A DNA stretch of 64,000 nucleotides from Lantana camara. Lineage: Eukaryota > Streptophyta > Magnoliopsida > Lamiales > Verbenaceae. The translations under genes and the position numbers were made by a program. This document shows positions 43,369 through 54,659 of the stretch, piece by piece. The stretch is taken from assembly GCA_037501455.1 (NCBI GenBank), contig CM074862.1, positions 59,179,501 to 59,243,500 of the forward strand, given 5' to 3'. Below the pieces are notes generated by a model. The model searched no databases, was not told where the DNA came from, and was given only the letters and a program-made list of their open reading frames with translations. Numbering within the stretch: position 1 is the stretch's first letter; each line of letters starts with the position of its first letter.

Positions 43369-45112
43369 AATAACTCGTCTAGTTGAGTTTTAAGTTCCTT
43401 GAGTTCGGCGGGAGCCATTCTATACGGCGTTTTCGAAAACGGCTCGACCTCTTGGAATAGATCAATAACAAATTCGATCTCTCTTTCCGGTGGCAAAGTC
43501 CCTAAACTTTCCGGAAAGACATCGGGGAACTCATTCGCCACTTTAGTTTCTTCAAGCTTAACTTGATCTTTAGGCCGGTTCAACACATAAGCCACATACT
43601 CGGTAGCTCCATCGCGAATAAGCTTCCTAGCTTCCATCAAACAAATAAACGGACTCCCTCGAACACCCGAACCCGTTACAACACCGAGTCCATCTTCTTC
43701 CCAAAACAGTCCATCTTCGCCCGATGTGCGTACGACCAACCCATACCGAGTATCACGTTGTACTTCTTCATCAGAATAGCAATCAAGTTCGCCGGGTAAA
43801 CGCGTCCCTCAATACTCACCGGATAATTACGGTACAAGCAATCAGTTCTAATCATACCACCCAAAGGAGAACGCATAATAAAAAGCATAGAATCACTCGC
43901 AAGAGGTAAATTTAGCATAGTAGACAAAGTAGGAGTAACAAACAAATGAGATGCACCCGGATCATATAATGCATGTATGGGAATGTCATGTATGTGGAGT
44001 GTACCTTCCACTACAGCGGTAGGGTCGATCTCAGCATCCTCTTGCTCCCTATCCAAAGCATAAGCATGTGCATGTACCACGAGTCTCGCCATGCCACCCG
44101 ATCCTTGAGCTTTTGGCTCGGTACAATTCCTTGCTATGTGTCCGGTGCTCCCACAATTAAAGCATTTACCAAACTTCTTCCAACAATGATCTTCGTCATG
44201 GGTGATACTATCACAATGTCCACCTGGTTTACGCCCTTGTGTAATCGGAGGTGTCTTCTTTCCTTTCCCTTTGTTGCCCGTAAAACGGCCTCTAGAAGAT
44301 GGTTGTGGTGACTTAGAGAACGAGTGTGGAATTTCCCTCTTAAATCTCAAACCGGATCCAACGGAGCCCTTCTTAGTCCAAAGTCTTTGTTCCTCCGCTT
44401 CAACCTTCAAAGCTAACCCGCTAGCATCGGCCCAATTATCAATGTGGACCGGAGCTAATGATCTTGCTAGTTCTTCGCGAAGTCCTTCCACAAATTTCTC
44501 ACACTTATGGTCTTCCTCATCGGTGATATGAGGTGCATACGGGGATAACCGGTTGAACTCTGCGATGTACTCGGTCACCGACATATTCCCTTGCTCCAGA
44601 TTCTTGAATTCCCTGTCACGACGCTTCGTTGCTTGTTTTGGAATGTAGTGTGCCCGAAACTCGCTTGAAAACATCTCCCAAGTAACATTGTCTTCACCAA
44701 CCCCAAGGCAGGACATGGTGCTACGCCACCAATTATAAGCCTCATCACGAAGAAGATCGATAGCATAGAAAGCCTTCTCCGTTTCGGTACAAGTAACAAC
44801 CCGAAAAATCCTCTCATTGGTAGTGATCCAATACTCCACTTTCAAATCATCCGTAGTGCCCGGAAATATAGGTGGACGGCGCCTACTAAATCGGTCATAA
44901 ACACTCTCAACCGGAACCGGTGGAGGAGGAGGTGCTTGCGTGGCTCGTTGAGCAGCTTGTTGTGCATTCACAGCTTGCACAAACTAAGTCATAAGAGCCA
45001 TAAGATCCGCTGCTTTAGGTAGAGACAGCGGTGGAGGTAGATTTTGATTATTCCTCGGAGGATCTTGCTCATTTCCACGAGCCGGAGAACGGTCACGACG
45101 ATGTGGAGGCAT
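43369..45112 (-). pseudogene. Gypsy-1m gag-protease-RT N-terminus
   Basis: Minus strand from ATG at 45110-45112 (MPPHRRDRSP). A TAG in MALMT*FVQAV (CAG to TAG) breaks the frame, which is open again from 44980 to 43676. It encodes the Gag core (FPGTTDDLKVEYW, YNWWRSTM, YIAEFNRLSPYAP), zinc knuckle CFNCGSTGHIARNC, and protease (ALYDPGASHLFV, later VILGMGW). Near 43680 the frame shifts. The region 43739-43374 then gives SPFICLMEARKLI, DVFPESLGTLPPEREIEFVIDL and KTPYRMAPAELKELKTQLDEL, the RT entry. The CRM-like insertion cuts it here, and it resumes at 11942. Type: Tekay/Del-like chromovirus, dead copy. Confidence 0.93.
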
Positions 45113-45326
45113 CCTACATAATTCAACCATGTATGCATGTTGGTTAGTCATATGCTCATGTTACGTAATATTAAGTAAGAAATGCAATTACATAAATTTA
45201 AAAGCAAGAATTAACAAGATATGAGTAACATAAAGTCATATGCAAAGCAAAATAACTAAGCACGAAAGCACATTGTCCCTAAGCCGTACAACCTAGACGA
45301 CTGAAGAGCCCGGTTTTGAACCTTCG

Positions 45327-45338
45327 GCTCTAATACCA
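45327..45338 (-). other. Gypsy-1m primer binding site
   Basis: Minus strand TGGTATTAGAGC, one transition away from the standard TGGTATCAGAGC. It lies 12 nt from the LTR end. The post-PBS hairpin GGTT-caa-AACC (45312-45322) is kept. Confidence 0.85.
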
Positions 45339-45350
45339 GCCAAATAGGGG

Positions 45351-48350
45351 TTTAACGCCCCAACGAGGGCATCCACGCCTATCCCGCGCTACGGACCTAG
45401 CTTGTATATAGAATTGCTATCCATATACTCGCCAAGTACGAAGCAAGCGGTGACGAACGGACATCCTAGCTAGGCGGTACTAGACTCACAATGCGAGTAA
45501 ACAATCACAAGTATGCAGAAGCTTAAATCATAACATACCAAGTGTATAAATTCATTCATTCAACAACTAAGTGACCGTCACGGTCCAGCACGAAATACTC
45601 AAAGTACGGAATGTAAAATCATCCTAATGACCAACACGGTCTGAACTAGCATAATAACATCATACATACTAAATCCATAAATCCGAAACATAAGCGACAT
45701 AGGTAAAAAGTATGTAAAGACACAACGAGTACAAGCTAGACTCGACACAACTCTCAAAGCAAGACCCCGCCTAGAAAGACTCCAAAACGCGACCTGCGGA
45801 CACGAAAAGTACAGGAGGTCAGCTCAAAGGAACCGGTGAGGATAAGATTACGTAGTTTAAATAAGAGGCCAATGCATGCTTAAATCAAAGATGCTCATGA
45901 TCCGAACTCATTTGGAAATCAATGCAAGTTTTATAAAAATCGAGTCATGAACCGTACACATAACCGGCTCGGCGAGTTCGAGCACTCCATCCTTTCTCCC
46001 AAAACCAAAAGACAATAATCCATCCTTCGCACCATTGATGTCGAGGGTGTACGACCCCCGAACATCCTTACCGTATGAAGAGATGGGTCCATGAAACCGG
46101 ACTCTCCCTTGCAACCTCAACCCCGAAACCTCCTCGGAGTCTTAGTTAGAAAGTTTCTTACATGTGGGGACTTCGAAAGAGGACAATCGTCGGCCCTTGC
46201 CTTCCCGGAATATCACTCACCTTGGCCCCGAGCGCTAAAATCCAACAAAGCAAGCGTCCTTGCGTGGGGCAACAAACCTCGCTACACAACTCTTACGTAC
46301 ATAATATCCGATAAAAGTTCTAAAACTATTCTGGGTACCTATCCCATAAACCAAAGCTTAAGTTTTACTTATAAACCGTTTCCATATGGAAATATCCAAT
46401 ATACGAGCTAGGCTCACAAAACTTGGCTTAGAAAGCCTAAATCTACATTTTGAAAATGGGAGTTCAAAACCAATAAACATGAAAGGCTATAGGTGTCCAC
46501 AGTTTTGAAAAACATTTCATAAATATATAACTCCTCACCTTTACCAAGAACTTCGAAGGCCAACCACGAGCAACAAGCTACTCGACCGGAGACTCACCAG
46601 CTAACAAGACAAACGTACTAACAAAGGTAAGACACGACTCAAACCAATTAAGATGACGTACGACTTCAAGAAAGAGTAAACATGCTCGTGACATGCAAAT
46701 GAATGTCCAAGTAAAGCATAAGTTCAATAATGACGATCAAACAACATCATATAAGTCATATAACAACTTCCAAGTCATGACATATGCAATTGATAACAAG
46801 TAACCCATACTTAGTACAATCTCACGCATAATCGAGGCATGCAAGACATTACAATGCATGAAAACATGATTCCAAGTCATGTATATCATATTAGGGTTGT
46901 AAGAAGTGCAAAGGAAGTGAAAACGAAGCAAAACGAACAAGATCTCAAAAACTCAAATTTTTTACCCGAGAGTGCCCAAATGGGCGTTTGGACTTTAAGG
47001 GCATTTCCTAAACGGGCGTTTGGCCCTAAAAATCGTGACAGTAGCTTCTGAAACGGGGGTTTAGTGTTATAGTGCAATTTTCACGTGCAAAACGGAATTT
47101 CGAACATATGCTAGAAAATGATGAAGTTTAGGCTCTAAACACTCTTAAATCATGCTCCAAGGTGTAAAACATGTGTATAAATGAATTTAAACATCAAATA
47201 TTGTGATATGAACATTTGGGGACAAATAAGCATCAAGAACCCAGCAAATTACATATATAAACTTTATCTTCTTCATGTATCCAAAGCTTCAAACTCAAAA
47301 ATGGTGAAATCCTCAATCATGCAAGAGCTCAAAGGAAATTATCACATTCTCCATGAAATTGCTCAAGGAACAAGAATCTAACACGAAATCAAGCAAAAAC
47401 ATACAAGAACATGGACATGCAAGAATTCTCCAAAAAGCTTCAAAGGTCAACAATGGTGGATTTCACATAAGAGCATAAAAGCAAGTAATTCTCATACCAA
47501 AATGTTCCCAACATCAAAATAAGCATAATTCCAACAAGAAATTCAAATTCAATCCAACATTCAAGAACCCTAGTTCAAACTCAAGTTCAAAAGCTTCAAG
47601 AGCATAAACCTCAACAAAGAAGCACACAAACTTACCTTAAGAGCTGAAAATCGAAGAGAAAGTCAAGTTTTTCAACCTTGAATATCTAGCTTCAATCTCC
47701 AATCTTGTCTCTTGAAAATGGTTGAAGGTGTTCTTGAGAGAATATGAATGGGTTGGAGAGAAAAGTGAGGGAGAGAGGGTTTGAATCTTGTGTTTTAACG
47801 TAAAATGAGTCTTGGGTGTTAAAATCTGATTTTGTTATTTGGGTCAGCTATTAGGGTCACGAACCGGGTCAATTGGAGCGGGTCAGGAGTGAAATTGGGT
47901 CTCAAATTGGGCTAAATTCGGAATTGGGTCATAAGTCTTATAAAAAGGTTGACTTTCCGTAGAATGGCCATAACTTCTTTGTCCGAACTCCAAATCGAGT
48001 GATTCAAGAACCCACGAGCTCGTAATCGAATTATCTACTTGATTTCATTAATTTCTATCCAGCACGAGGCTTAGAAAATAAATTATCATTTAGTCCCTAC
48101 ATTATGCTTTAATGTTCAAATAAGCATATAGTTTCGATTAATCGTGAAGCATACTATCAAAGCTCTATAAGAACAATACGAGCACATAATTAACATACCG
48201 CGTAGCTACATAACTCATGAAAATCACATATTTCACATAAACACGAAACGGTTATCAATTAAGGCATAATTCTCACATAATTTATGCAAAGGAAGGTAAA
48301 TCCTTCACTCTCGTAACAAGCTTACCTTGATCGACAAACGGGGCGTCACA
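45351..48350 (-). mobile_element. Gypsy-1m 5' LTR, about 3.0 kb
   Basis: Minus strand TGTGACGCCCCG at 48350 to about 45351, where the end reads GGGGCGTTAAA instead of ...TTACA or ...TCACA. On the LTR strand: donor-like TTAAG/GTAAGT at 47636/47635; GC-core dyads about 47063-46976; acceptor-like TTGTCTTGTTAG ending 46601; 62-nt segment; AAAG/GTGAGG at 46539/46538; TATATATTTAT just after; acceptor-like TCCGCAG ending 45794, then CTAGGCGGGG. It interrupts the Copia-A RT at 48351. No coding evidence. Confidence 0.88.
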
Positions 48351-49678
48351 TTGCAGGTTACAAAGCAAGACTGGTTGCAAAAGGATTCACTCAAAGACCC
48401 GGCGTGGACTTTGATGAAACTTTTTCACTAGTTGTAATGCAATAGTCTATTCGGAACATGCTTGCCATTGCTGCATATTATGACTAAGAGATATGGAAAA
48501 TGGATGTGAAAACTGCATTTCTCAATGGTGACATTGATAAAGGCATTTATATGGAGCAACCCATAGGTTTGACATTCAGTGGGAGTGAGAAAAAGGTTTA
48601 CAAACTCCAAAGGTCAATCTATGGACTAAAACAGGCTTCTAGGAATAAGAACATTCGATTTGATGAATCAGTTAAAGCGTTTAGCTTCATTCAGATCTCG
48701 AGTGAATCATGTGTGTATAGAAAGGAATTGGAGACCTCAGTGCAATTCTTAGTACTTTATGTTGATGACATCCTTCTTATTGGGAATTCAAAGGATGACA
48801 TGAAAGTAACTAAGTTATGGTTATCAAACCAATTCGAGATGAAATAACTTGGTGATGACTATCACAGTCGATGTACATTGACAAAGTATTGAAGAGATTC
48901 AATATGGAGTCAGCAAAGGTTAAGAACCTTCCTATGAGTGTAGGAGCATGTCTTTCTATGAAGATGTGTCCTAAGACTAACATTGAGAAGGAAAGAATGA
49001 CTCATGCACCTTATGCATCAGCAATAGGTAGCATAATGTATGCAATGTTATGTACTCGACCGGATGTGGCTTATGCACTTAGTGTAACAAGTCGTTTCCA
49101 ATCTGACCCTGGAGGCCGTGAAGAATATTCTTAAGTACTTGAAAAGTACTAAAGATTTATTCTTAGTTTACGGAGGTAAGAAAGATCTTACTGTCGAAGA
49201 ATACTACAATGCAAGCTTTGCATCTGACTTAGATGATTTTAAGTCAATGTCAGGATACATTTTCTGCCTAAACGGCGGAGCAGTGAGTTGGAAGAGTTCC
49301 AAGCAAACGACCACTGCAGATTCGACTACTGAGGCCGAATACTTAGCTACAAATGATGAAGGTAAGGAAGGTGTTTGGATTAGAAACTTCATTCAAGAGT
49401 TGAATGTTGTTCCTAGCATGAAAGACCCCATCACTGTGTTTTGTGACAACACTGGGGCGGTTGCTCAAGCAAGAGAACCAAGATCTCACCAACGGACCAA
49501 GCACATTATGAGAAAGTATCAACTAATCCGTGATATTATCAAAAGAGGAGATGTGCAAATTGAGAGGGTCACATCAACAGAGAACGTGGCAGATCCACTT
49601 ACTAAACCCCTTAGTCGAGAAGCTTTCCAAAGTCATCTTCAGAAGATGGGACTTAGAGTAGCTTTAGAATGGCTTTGA
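48351..49678 (+). pseudogene. Copia-A RT-RNase H remnant
   Basis: Ty1/copia pol end. RT motifs: GYKARLVAKGFTQ, DVKTAFLNGDI, YKLQRSIYGLKQASR and catalytic YVDDIL. Stops occur at about 48440 and 48484, and a deletion or frame loss near 48845 removes the FSMKDLG-YILG part. RNase H follows with APYASAIGSIMYAMLCTRPD, SDLDDFKSMSGYIF, SKQTTTADSTTEAEYLA, FCDNTGAVAQAREP, RTKHI and VTSTENVADPLTKPL, and ends at TGA 49676-49678. The 5' side is cut by Gypsy-1m at 48350; its continuation must lie left of the window. Confidence 0.93.
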
Positions 49679-49679
49679 C

Positions 49680-49694
49680 GGGCAAGTGGGAGAT
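49680..49694 (+). other. Copia-A polypurine tract
   Basis: CGGGCAAGTGGGAGA followed by LTR start TGTTAGG; AAGTGGGAGA before TGTT is a frequent copia arrangement. Confidence 0.88.
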
Positions 49695-51606
49695 TGTTAG
49701 GAATAGTGCCCTAGAAAGCCGATTGTATATCCACTTTGTACTTTTCCTTATTGTAATCACAGACAATCTTCGAATAAAATAATGAATTAAGGCAACACTT
49801 CTTTATTTGCTCTTGTTTGGTATGCGTTTACTTTAGCTGTGGATGTATGAGAACTCCCCTAAACCTGATGACTTTAGGACTCTACCATTTAGGTGAAATG
49901 GTTCACGAAACGAGCCCTATATCACATAACTCATGATTAGTAAAATACTCCAAGCTGATGAGTCCTACAGACAGTGGGAGTGTCAACCTGACTCCGTTAA
50001 GGCTTGCTTGTGGGATCACGCCCTTAAGAATGACCACCTCATTTCATGGAGGTGCAAAGTGTATAGTTGATATGTGCATGATACATGAGGGTGCTTACTT
50101 CCAAAAGTAAGTTCACTGAGGTGCCCCGTGTGAGAAGATTCCTAAATGGGAAAGGAAGTTTCTATTTCAGGAAATGGAAACTTCCAGATTAGGAAATATC
50201 TCACGAGTCATTGATGTGATTAATTGATCCTTAGACTAGAGGTTCCTTGTCACTTTATGAGTTAACTCTATAGTCTCAGGTATAAGCTTTAAAGGGTGTA
50301 GCCTTAGACAACTGATTCAAGGCTTATGCTAGGGCTGCACAAGTGATTCATGGAAGTAAATGAGAATCAAGAAAGGACCTACACTTGCATTTTCAAGGTG
50401 ATCTCTTATTGTGTAAGTCATTCATATGCCATATGGAGTCCTTGGCCAAGGCAATAGATCAAGACATCAAGAAAAGGGTTTCTTGGATTGAGATCAAATG
50501 GATATGAAATACACTTAGCTTTAAGACCAGATTATTAGTGTTCTGATTATTCCCTTACCCTAGATCTTGGTTGAGAGATAGTAAGTAGGAGGATTGTATC
50601 TCACATTAATCAATGACTTAAAAGTTCTGTCGAATCGAGATATTCCAATTCAGCTAGGGGTTAAACACCTGTTGCTAGACTATAGTCATTTGATCTGTGG
50701 ACGAATTAATTAATTAGTGAATTAATTAATTAGGGCCACTGCTAATTGAATTGAGAACCTAGAGGGTCACACACAACAACTTGGTTACATGAGTTAAGGC
50801 TTTATAATGATTAAATGAGTTGATCATACCAAGAGGGTTCCACACGTGTTAAACACACGTGTGGGTCATGTGCGTGACACGTGTCCTGTATGGACATATG
50901 TGCACCGTACGTGTATATTTATATATGTATTAAATAATTAATGTGTTAATTATTTAATAGACTTTGGTTTAATTTTGAATTAAAATGAAAGTCTTATTTT
51001 GGAGAAATTAATATATTTAATTAATTATGAATTAATTAATTAGATAAATAAGTTATTTATTTAATAACAAATAAAGTATAATATTATCCAAAAGGAGTTT
51101 GGATATCTTAGCTCTCTTAAAAGTTGATTTGAATTAGAATTCAAAATCAAGGTTTGGAATTACTTGATGATCAAGTAATAAGAGAGAGAGGGACCAAATC
51201 CTTAGTCCATAAGGACTAGGTTCGGCCGCCCCTCTCTAAAGAGTGATTGATCGATTCTTCTTAGTTCATGTGTTGAACACCATCCTTTCTCTAAGATCAC
51301 ATAAACCCTAGGTTAAGCCTAAACACTAACTAGAGAACTAGCATCCTTACTAGTTAGATTGTAGTCAAGTTGGTGGACTATCTCTAGAGAGCTTCAAGTT
51401 ATAAGTTTTTATAGATTCGAGCTTTACCAGGGAGAGGGGATCAAGCCGCGAGAAGAGCGTTCTTGGGTGGCTTGAAATGCTTCAAGGAAGATTATTGAAA
51501 AGTAAGTTTCTTTACCTTACGAATTTGGATTCATGATTGCGAGTTTCGATCCTTTTGCTGGAAAATTTTAAAATTTCTGCTGCTTTCTGATTCTGTTTTT
51601 CCAACA
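49695..51606 (+). mobile_element. Copia-A LTR, 1912 bp, shared by two element halves
   Basis: TGTTAGGAATAGTGCC...TTTTTCCAACA. On its left are RNase H and PPT (end of an element), on its right a PBS, leader and gag (start of an element). So it acts as 3' LTR for one copy and 5' LTR for the next, as in a tandem formed by LTR recombination. Compared with 33689-35650 it lacks a stretch with the TATA box near 51232, and its AT-repeat region near 50920 is shorter. Confidence 0.93.
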
Positions 51607-51608
51607 AG

Positions 51609-51620
51609 TGGTATCAGAGC
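51609..51620 (+). other. Copia-A primer binding site
   Basis: TGGTATCAGAGC two bases after the LTR end, initiator Met tRNA type, followed by CACC. Confidence 0.95.
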
Positions 51621-51933
51621 CACCTCATTAATCGTGTTTCTGATTCGTCTCAATTATTCTGAATTTGGTAGAAATTCTTAGGCCTAGATGCGAATTGAGT
51701 ATTCTTGAGTTCTTTTAGAAAGCCTGAATTACGAAACTGCAATTTTTCCTTGAATTTCTAAAACTATTTTCTCAAATCGTGTTTTTGAAAATCGTTTTAA
51801 ATTGAAATTTGTTTAAATCGTATTTTTCCTTATTTTGGGATTGAATTGGGTTTTGGAGAAACTTGAGATACGAAGCACGAAAAACGCGAGCCCAGGCATG
51901 CTAAGGAGTAGCACGCCTAGGCCCGTGTGCAAC

Positions 51934-52065
51934 GTCCCGCAACCGCGCGGGATGCCTCGCTCACCGTCGCGCAGCCGCGTGTGACACCGTGCCAGGCGTG
52001 CCTGCTCGCCTGTCCCGCAACCGCGCGGGACAGCCGCCCGCACGCTCTCGCATCCGCACGGGAGC
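51934..52065 (+). repeat. GC-rich hairpin array in Copia-A leader
   Basis: Four inverted repeats of 20-22 bp: 51934-51953 (GTCCCGC / GCGGGAT), 51966-51985 (GTCGCGC / GCGTGTGAC, one bulge), 52012-52031 (GTCCCGC / GCGGGAC, perfect) and 52044-52065 (GCTCTCG / CGGGAGC, one G-T pair). Starts are 32, 46 and 32 bp apart, so it looks like a duplicated pair with a 78-bp period. Loops share the form aaccgc, agcc or atccgca. Confidence 0.88.
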
Positions 52066-53009
52066 TCCGCCCGATCTGGCCCACAGGCGAGCGATAGCAA
52101 GCTACGCGCGATGCGGGCAGGACGTGCGCCTAGCGCGCGTGGGCTGGCAGTGCAAGCTGTTGGCACCGCGCGATGCTGGCGCGCGGGTTGCTGTGCGGCG
52201 AGCAGCTGCTCGTTTCGGGCGGTTCCGGGCCCTGATTTCGTGTTTACGTATTTTCGGTCCTTGAAATCCCGATTTAATTTTTTTGAAAAATCTGTTTTAT
52301 TAAATTAAACAATTATATTTTAAATATTAAATTGGGATTTTGTAAATTAAGCGATTTATATTTAGGGAAAATTGCAAACTTTATTTTATGAAAATATTGA
52401 AAGAATAAAATTATTAATTTTTAGAAATTAATTGGAATTTTATTAGTTTATTGTTTTTCGGGTTTTTATAGAAAAGGCTCTTGAACAAGAATTGCATCTA
52501 AGTGGGTTTTTAAGCTATTAGAGCTTAAAGAGGGAATTTTAATTTATTGGCTAAGTTTAAATTCTCGCAAGAAGCATGTTAGGTGATCATGGGTACTAGT
52601 CTTTGTATGGTTTTAATTTATTCACATGGATGGTTTAAATTGGGGTTGGAGCCCTATAGTTGTGTTTTTCAATTGAGGTTGGAGCCTCACTTATGTGCGT
52701 ACTGTTATGTGATTTATTATGTGGCTTTCCATATTACTATTTTGAGGCCGGGGTATACCCCGTGTATTTGTCTAAGGCCAATATGAAGATTGAGTCTTAT
52801 TACTTTTCAGTACTTTTTTCATTTTTTTGAGACTAGAATAGGTGGTGAGGGTTTTTATTTTCATTTTAGAGACAATGCACCCATGGAGTAAGATGGACCA
52901 CATTCAAGTAATAAGGAGACCATAAGTGAAGACCCCTCAAAATGTTAGGGAGGGGAATCTCAATTGAAGATGTAATAGAGATAGGGCTCGTATTTTGTTA
53001 CTGCTTTCC

Positions 53010-53758
53010 TGATGTGAATCATGATGAACCGCGGCCATATCTTGTCCCAAATAAAGAACTGGACCGATCCACAGCTCAAGAAGATAGCAAACAAAAGGAA
53101 CAAAGTTATGGTAGTCCAATTACAAGAGCTCGGGCCAAAATTATCCAAGAGGAAGTTGGAAATCTCTTAAACCAATTTGCTCAAACTGGACTCCAACCTT
53201 CAAGATGAACTGCTGAACCAAATTCAGAATACTTCAATGTTTTTATGTCCAATTCCTAAAGTCCAAAGTGTGGAAATGATGTAATTCGTCCCTAAGCCTA
53301 TTATAGTATTATTTGGGCCTTTATTTTATCATTATTTAGCTGCATATTAGTTTATTTAAGTCCACTTTTGTAAGCCTTCATGCCAAGTGGCGGGAATAGC
53401 TTGTGTCCTTTAGTATTCTAGTGTCTCTTAGGTTTCCATGCATGCATCTTTATATTCAGCATTGTAACTTGTTTTTCTTTCAATCAAGAAGTCAATAATT
53501 GAATTTTTCATTCAAGTGAGTTTTAATCTAAAGTTCTTGCTGAACGTTACCGGAGTTTCAAACCTCCACCGGATAACGTTATTTCTCGACTCCTTATAGT
53601 CGATGGGGTGCGTTACTTAAACTTTGATAGTGCTGGTTCTTTGCTCAATATAGCAAACGGGTCACACTCCTCTAATTCAACCTTGAAGTGGACGATCAGA
53701 TTCTTAGAACTCCAAGTATTGGTATTGGTTTCACGGCAAGTATGTGGAGTTCGTATCA
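53010..53758 (+). mobile_element. solo LTR of a CRM-like relative, 749 bp
   Basis: TGATGTGAATCATGATG...GAGTTCGTATCA, flanked by tttcc at 53005-53009 and 53759-53763. It is alignable along its length to 11943-12668 but diverged. Its first part still encodes the tail motif: DVNHDEPRPYL, then SPITRARAKIIQEEVGNLLNQ, stop at 53206-53208. So this LTR family also carries the end of the integrase frame. No PBS, PPT or internal part is present. Confidence 0.95.
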
Positions 53759-54134
53759 TTTCCCTTATGTGATTTAAACGTTTATGTGGCATGTATGTTA
53801 GAACGTGTGATTCTGGAGTGGCACCCACATATCACGCATAAGATAGGTAGAACCCATGATCATCACATGTTAGTAGCATGTTAGGACAAGTTATCTGCTA
53901 AGTGCTTGTGTGAAATGCATTTAAGTTGTACTTGCATTAATCAAGACTAATTAAAATTGGATAACATGTATGTTGGTGAGGTCGAACCGGACAACTCTCC
54001 GGTTGATTCGAAAATTCCCATTAAATATTAAGCTCATTTCGAATAAAAGGTGTTTAATTCGAGATGCAAATTTTGAATTAAATTCCTAGCATTCCATCAA
54101 TAGGTTTTAAGTTTAGTAAGTGAAGCTAGTTATT

Positions 54135-54452
54135 GTCCGCGAGTCGTGGGATAGCTAGTGGAACTTATTTTTTCTTAGTTACCTAATTGATCATTTTAAA
54201 TGATCAATATTTCGTGGTCAATTTTGGCAAGGGCGATATCCGCGAGTCGTGGGTCGTTCGAACTAACTTTTGATCATGATCTTATGATTGATGGGTCTAG
54301 CTTAACGCCTAAGTAAATATGGATGTCGCACGAGTCGTGGGTCCATATTGAAAGATAGGTGATGCAAAAACAATCACTAAGAGTTCTAAAGGTGTTAGAA
54401 TTGGTAAGTTGTACCTACCTAAGGTTTTGCTTAGAATGTCCGCGAGTCGTGG
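54135..54452 (+). repeat. four dispersed CGAGTCGTGGG motifs in Copia-A leader
   Basis: GTCCGCGAGTCGTGGG or a close variant at 54135-54150, 54239-54253, 54325-54341 (GTCGCACGAGTCGTGGG) and 54437-54452. Spacing is about 87-112 bp and the DNA between units is dissimilar. Each ends just before a g/a/t-rich continuation (atagc, tcgttc, tccata, ttcgag). Confidence 0.9.
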
Positions 54453-54659
54453 GTTCGAGGTAAAATGCTTAGGATCTTAGTACCCATTGGGAAACCTGTT
54501 CCTCTTAGATCTTTGGGAATTATAGATCTTTGAAAAACAGTGGGAGCTACTTTAGATTAAAGACCTTATCTTTTGTATATCGTTATAATTCAGCATGCTC
54601 ATTAGTTCTCTGTTTTACCATTTAGGTCGTAGATTCTGTGATTCTCTACGTGTTTTGAA

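Larger units (their letters stand above)
51621..54659 (+). mobile_element. Copia-A leader (non-coding, with nested solo LTR)
   Basis: About 2.3 kb without the inserted LTR (53010-53758 plus tttcc). Contents: a GC-rich hairpin array (51934-52065) in AT-rich surroundings, an AT-rich stretch 52260-52480, a region with two ttggagcc direct repeats (52646-52690), and four copies of a CGAGTCGTGGG motif (54135-54452). Short open frames in the GC-rich part have no known relatives that I recognise and are not called. Confidence 0.85.

Noticed and set aside
51813..52308. Overlapping open frames on both strands in the GC-rich copia leader
   Set aside because: High GC lowers stop frequency; frames overlap on both strands and match nothing recognisable. 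The hairpin structure explains the region better.
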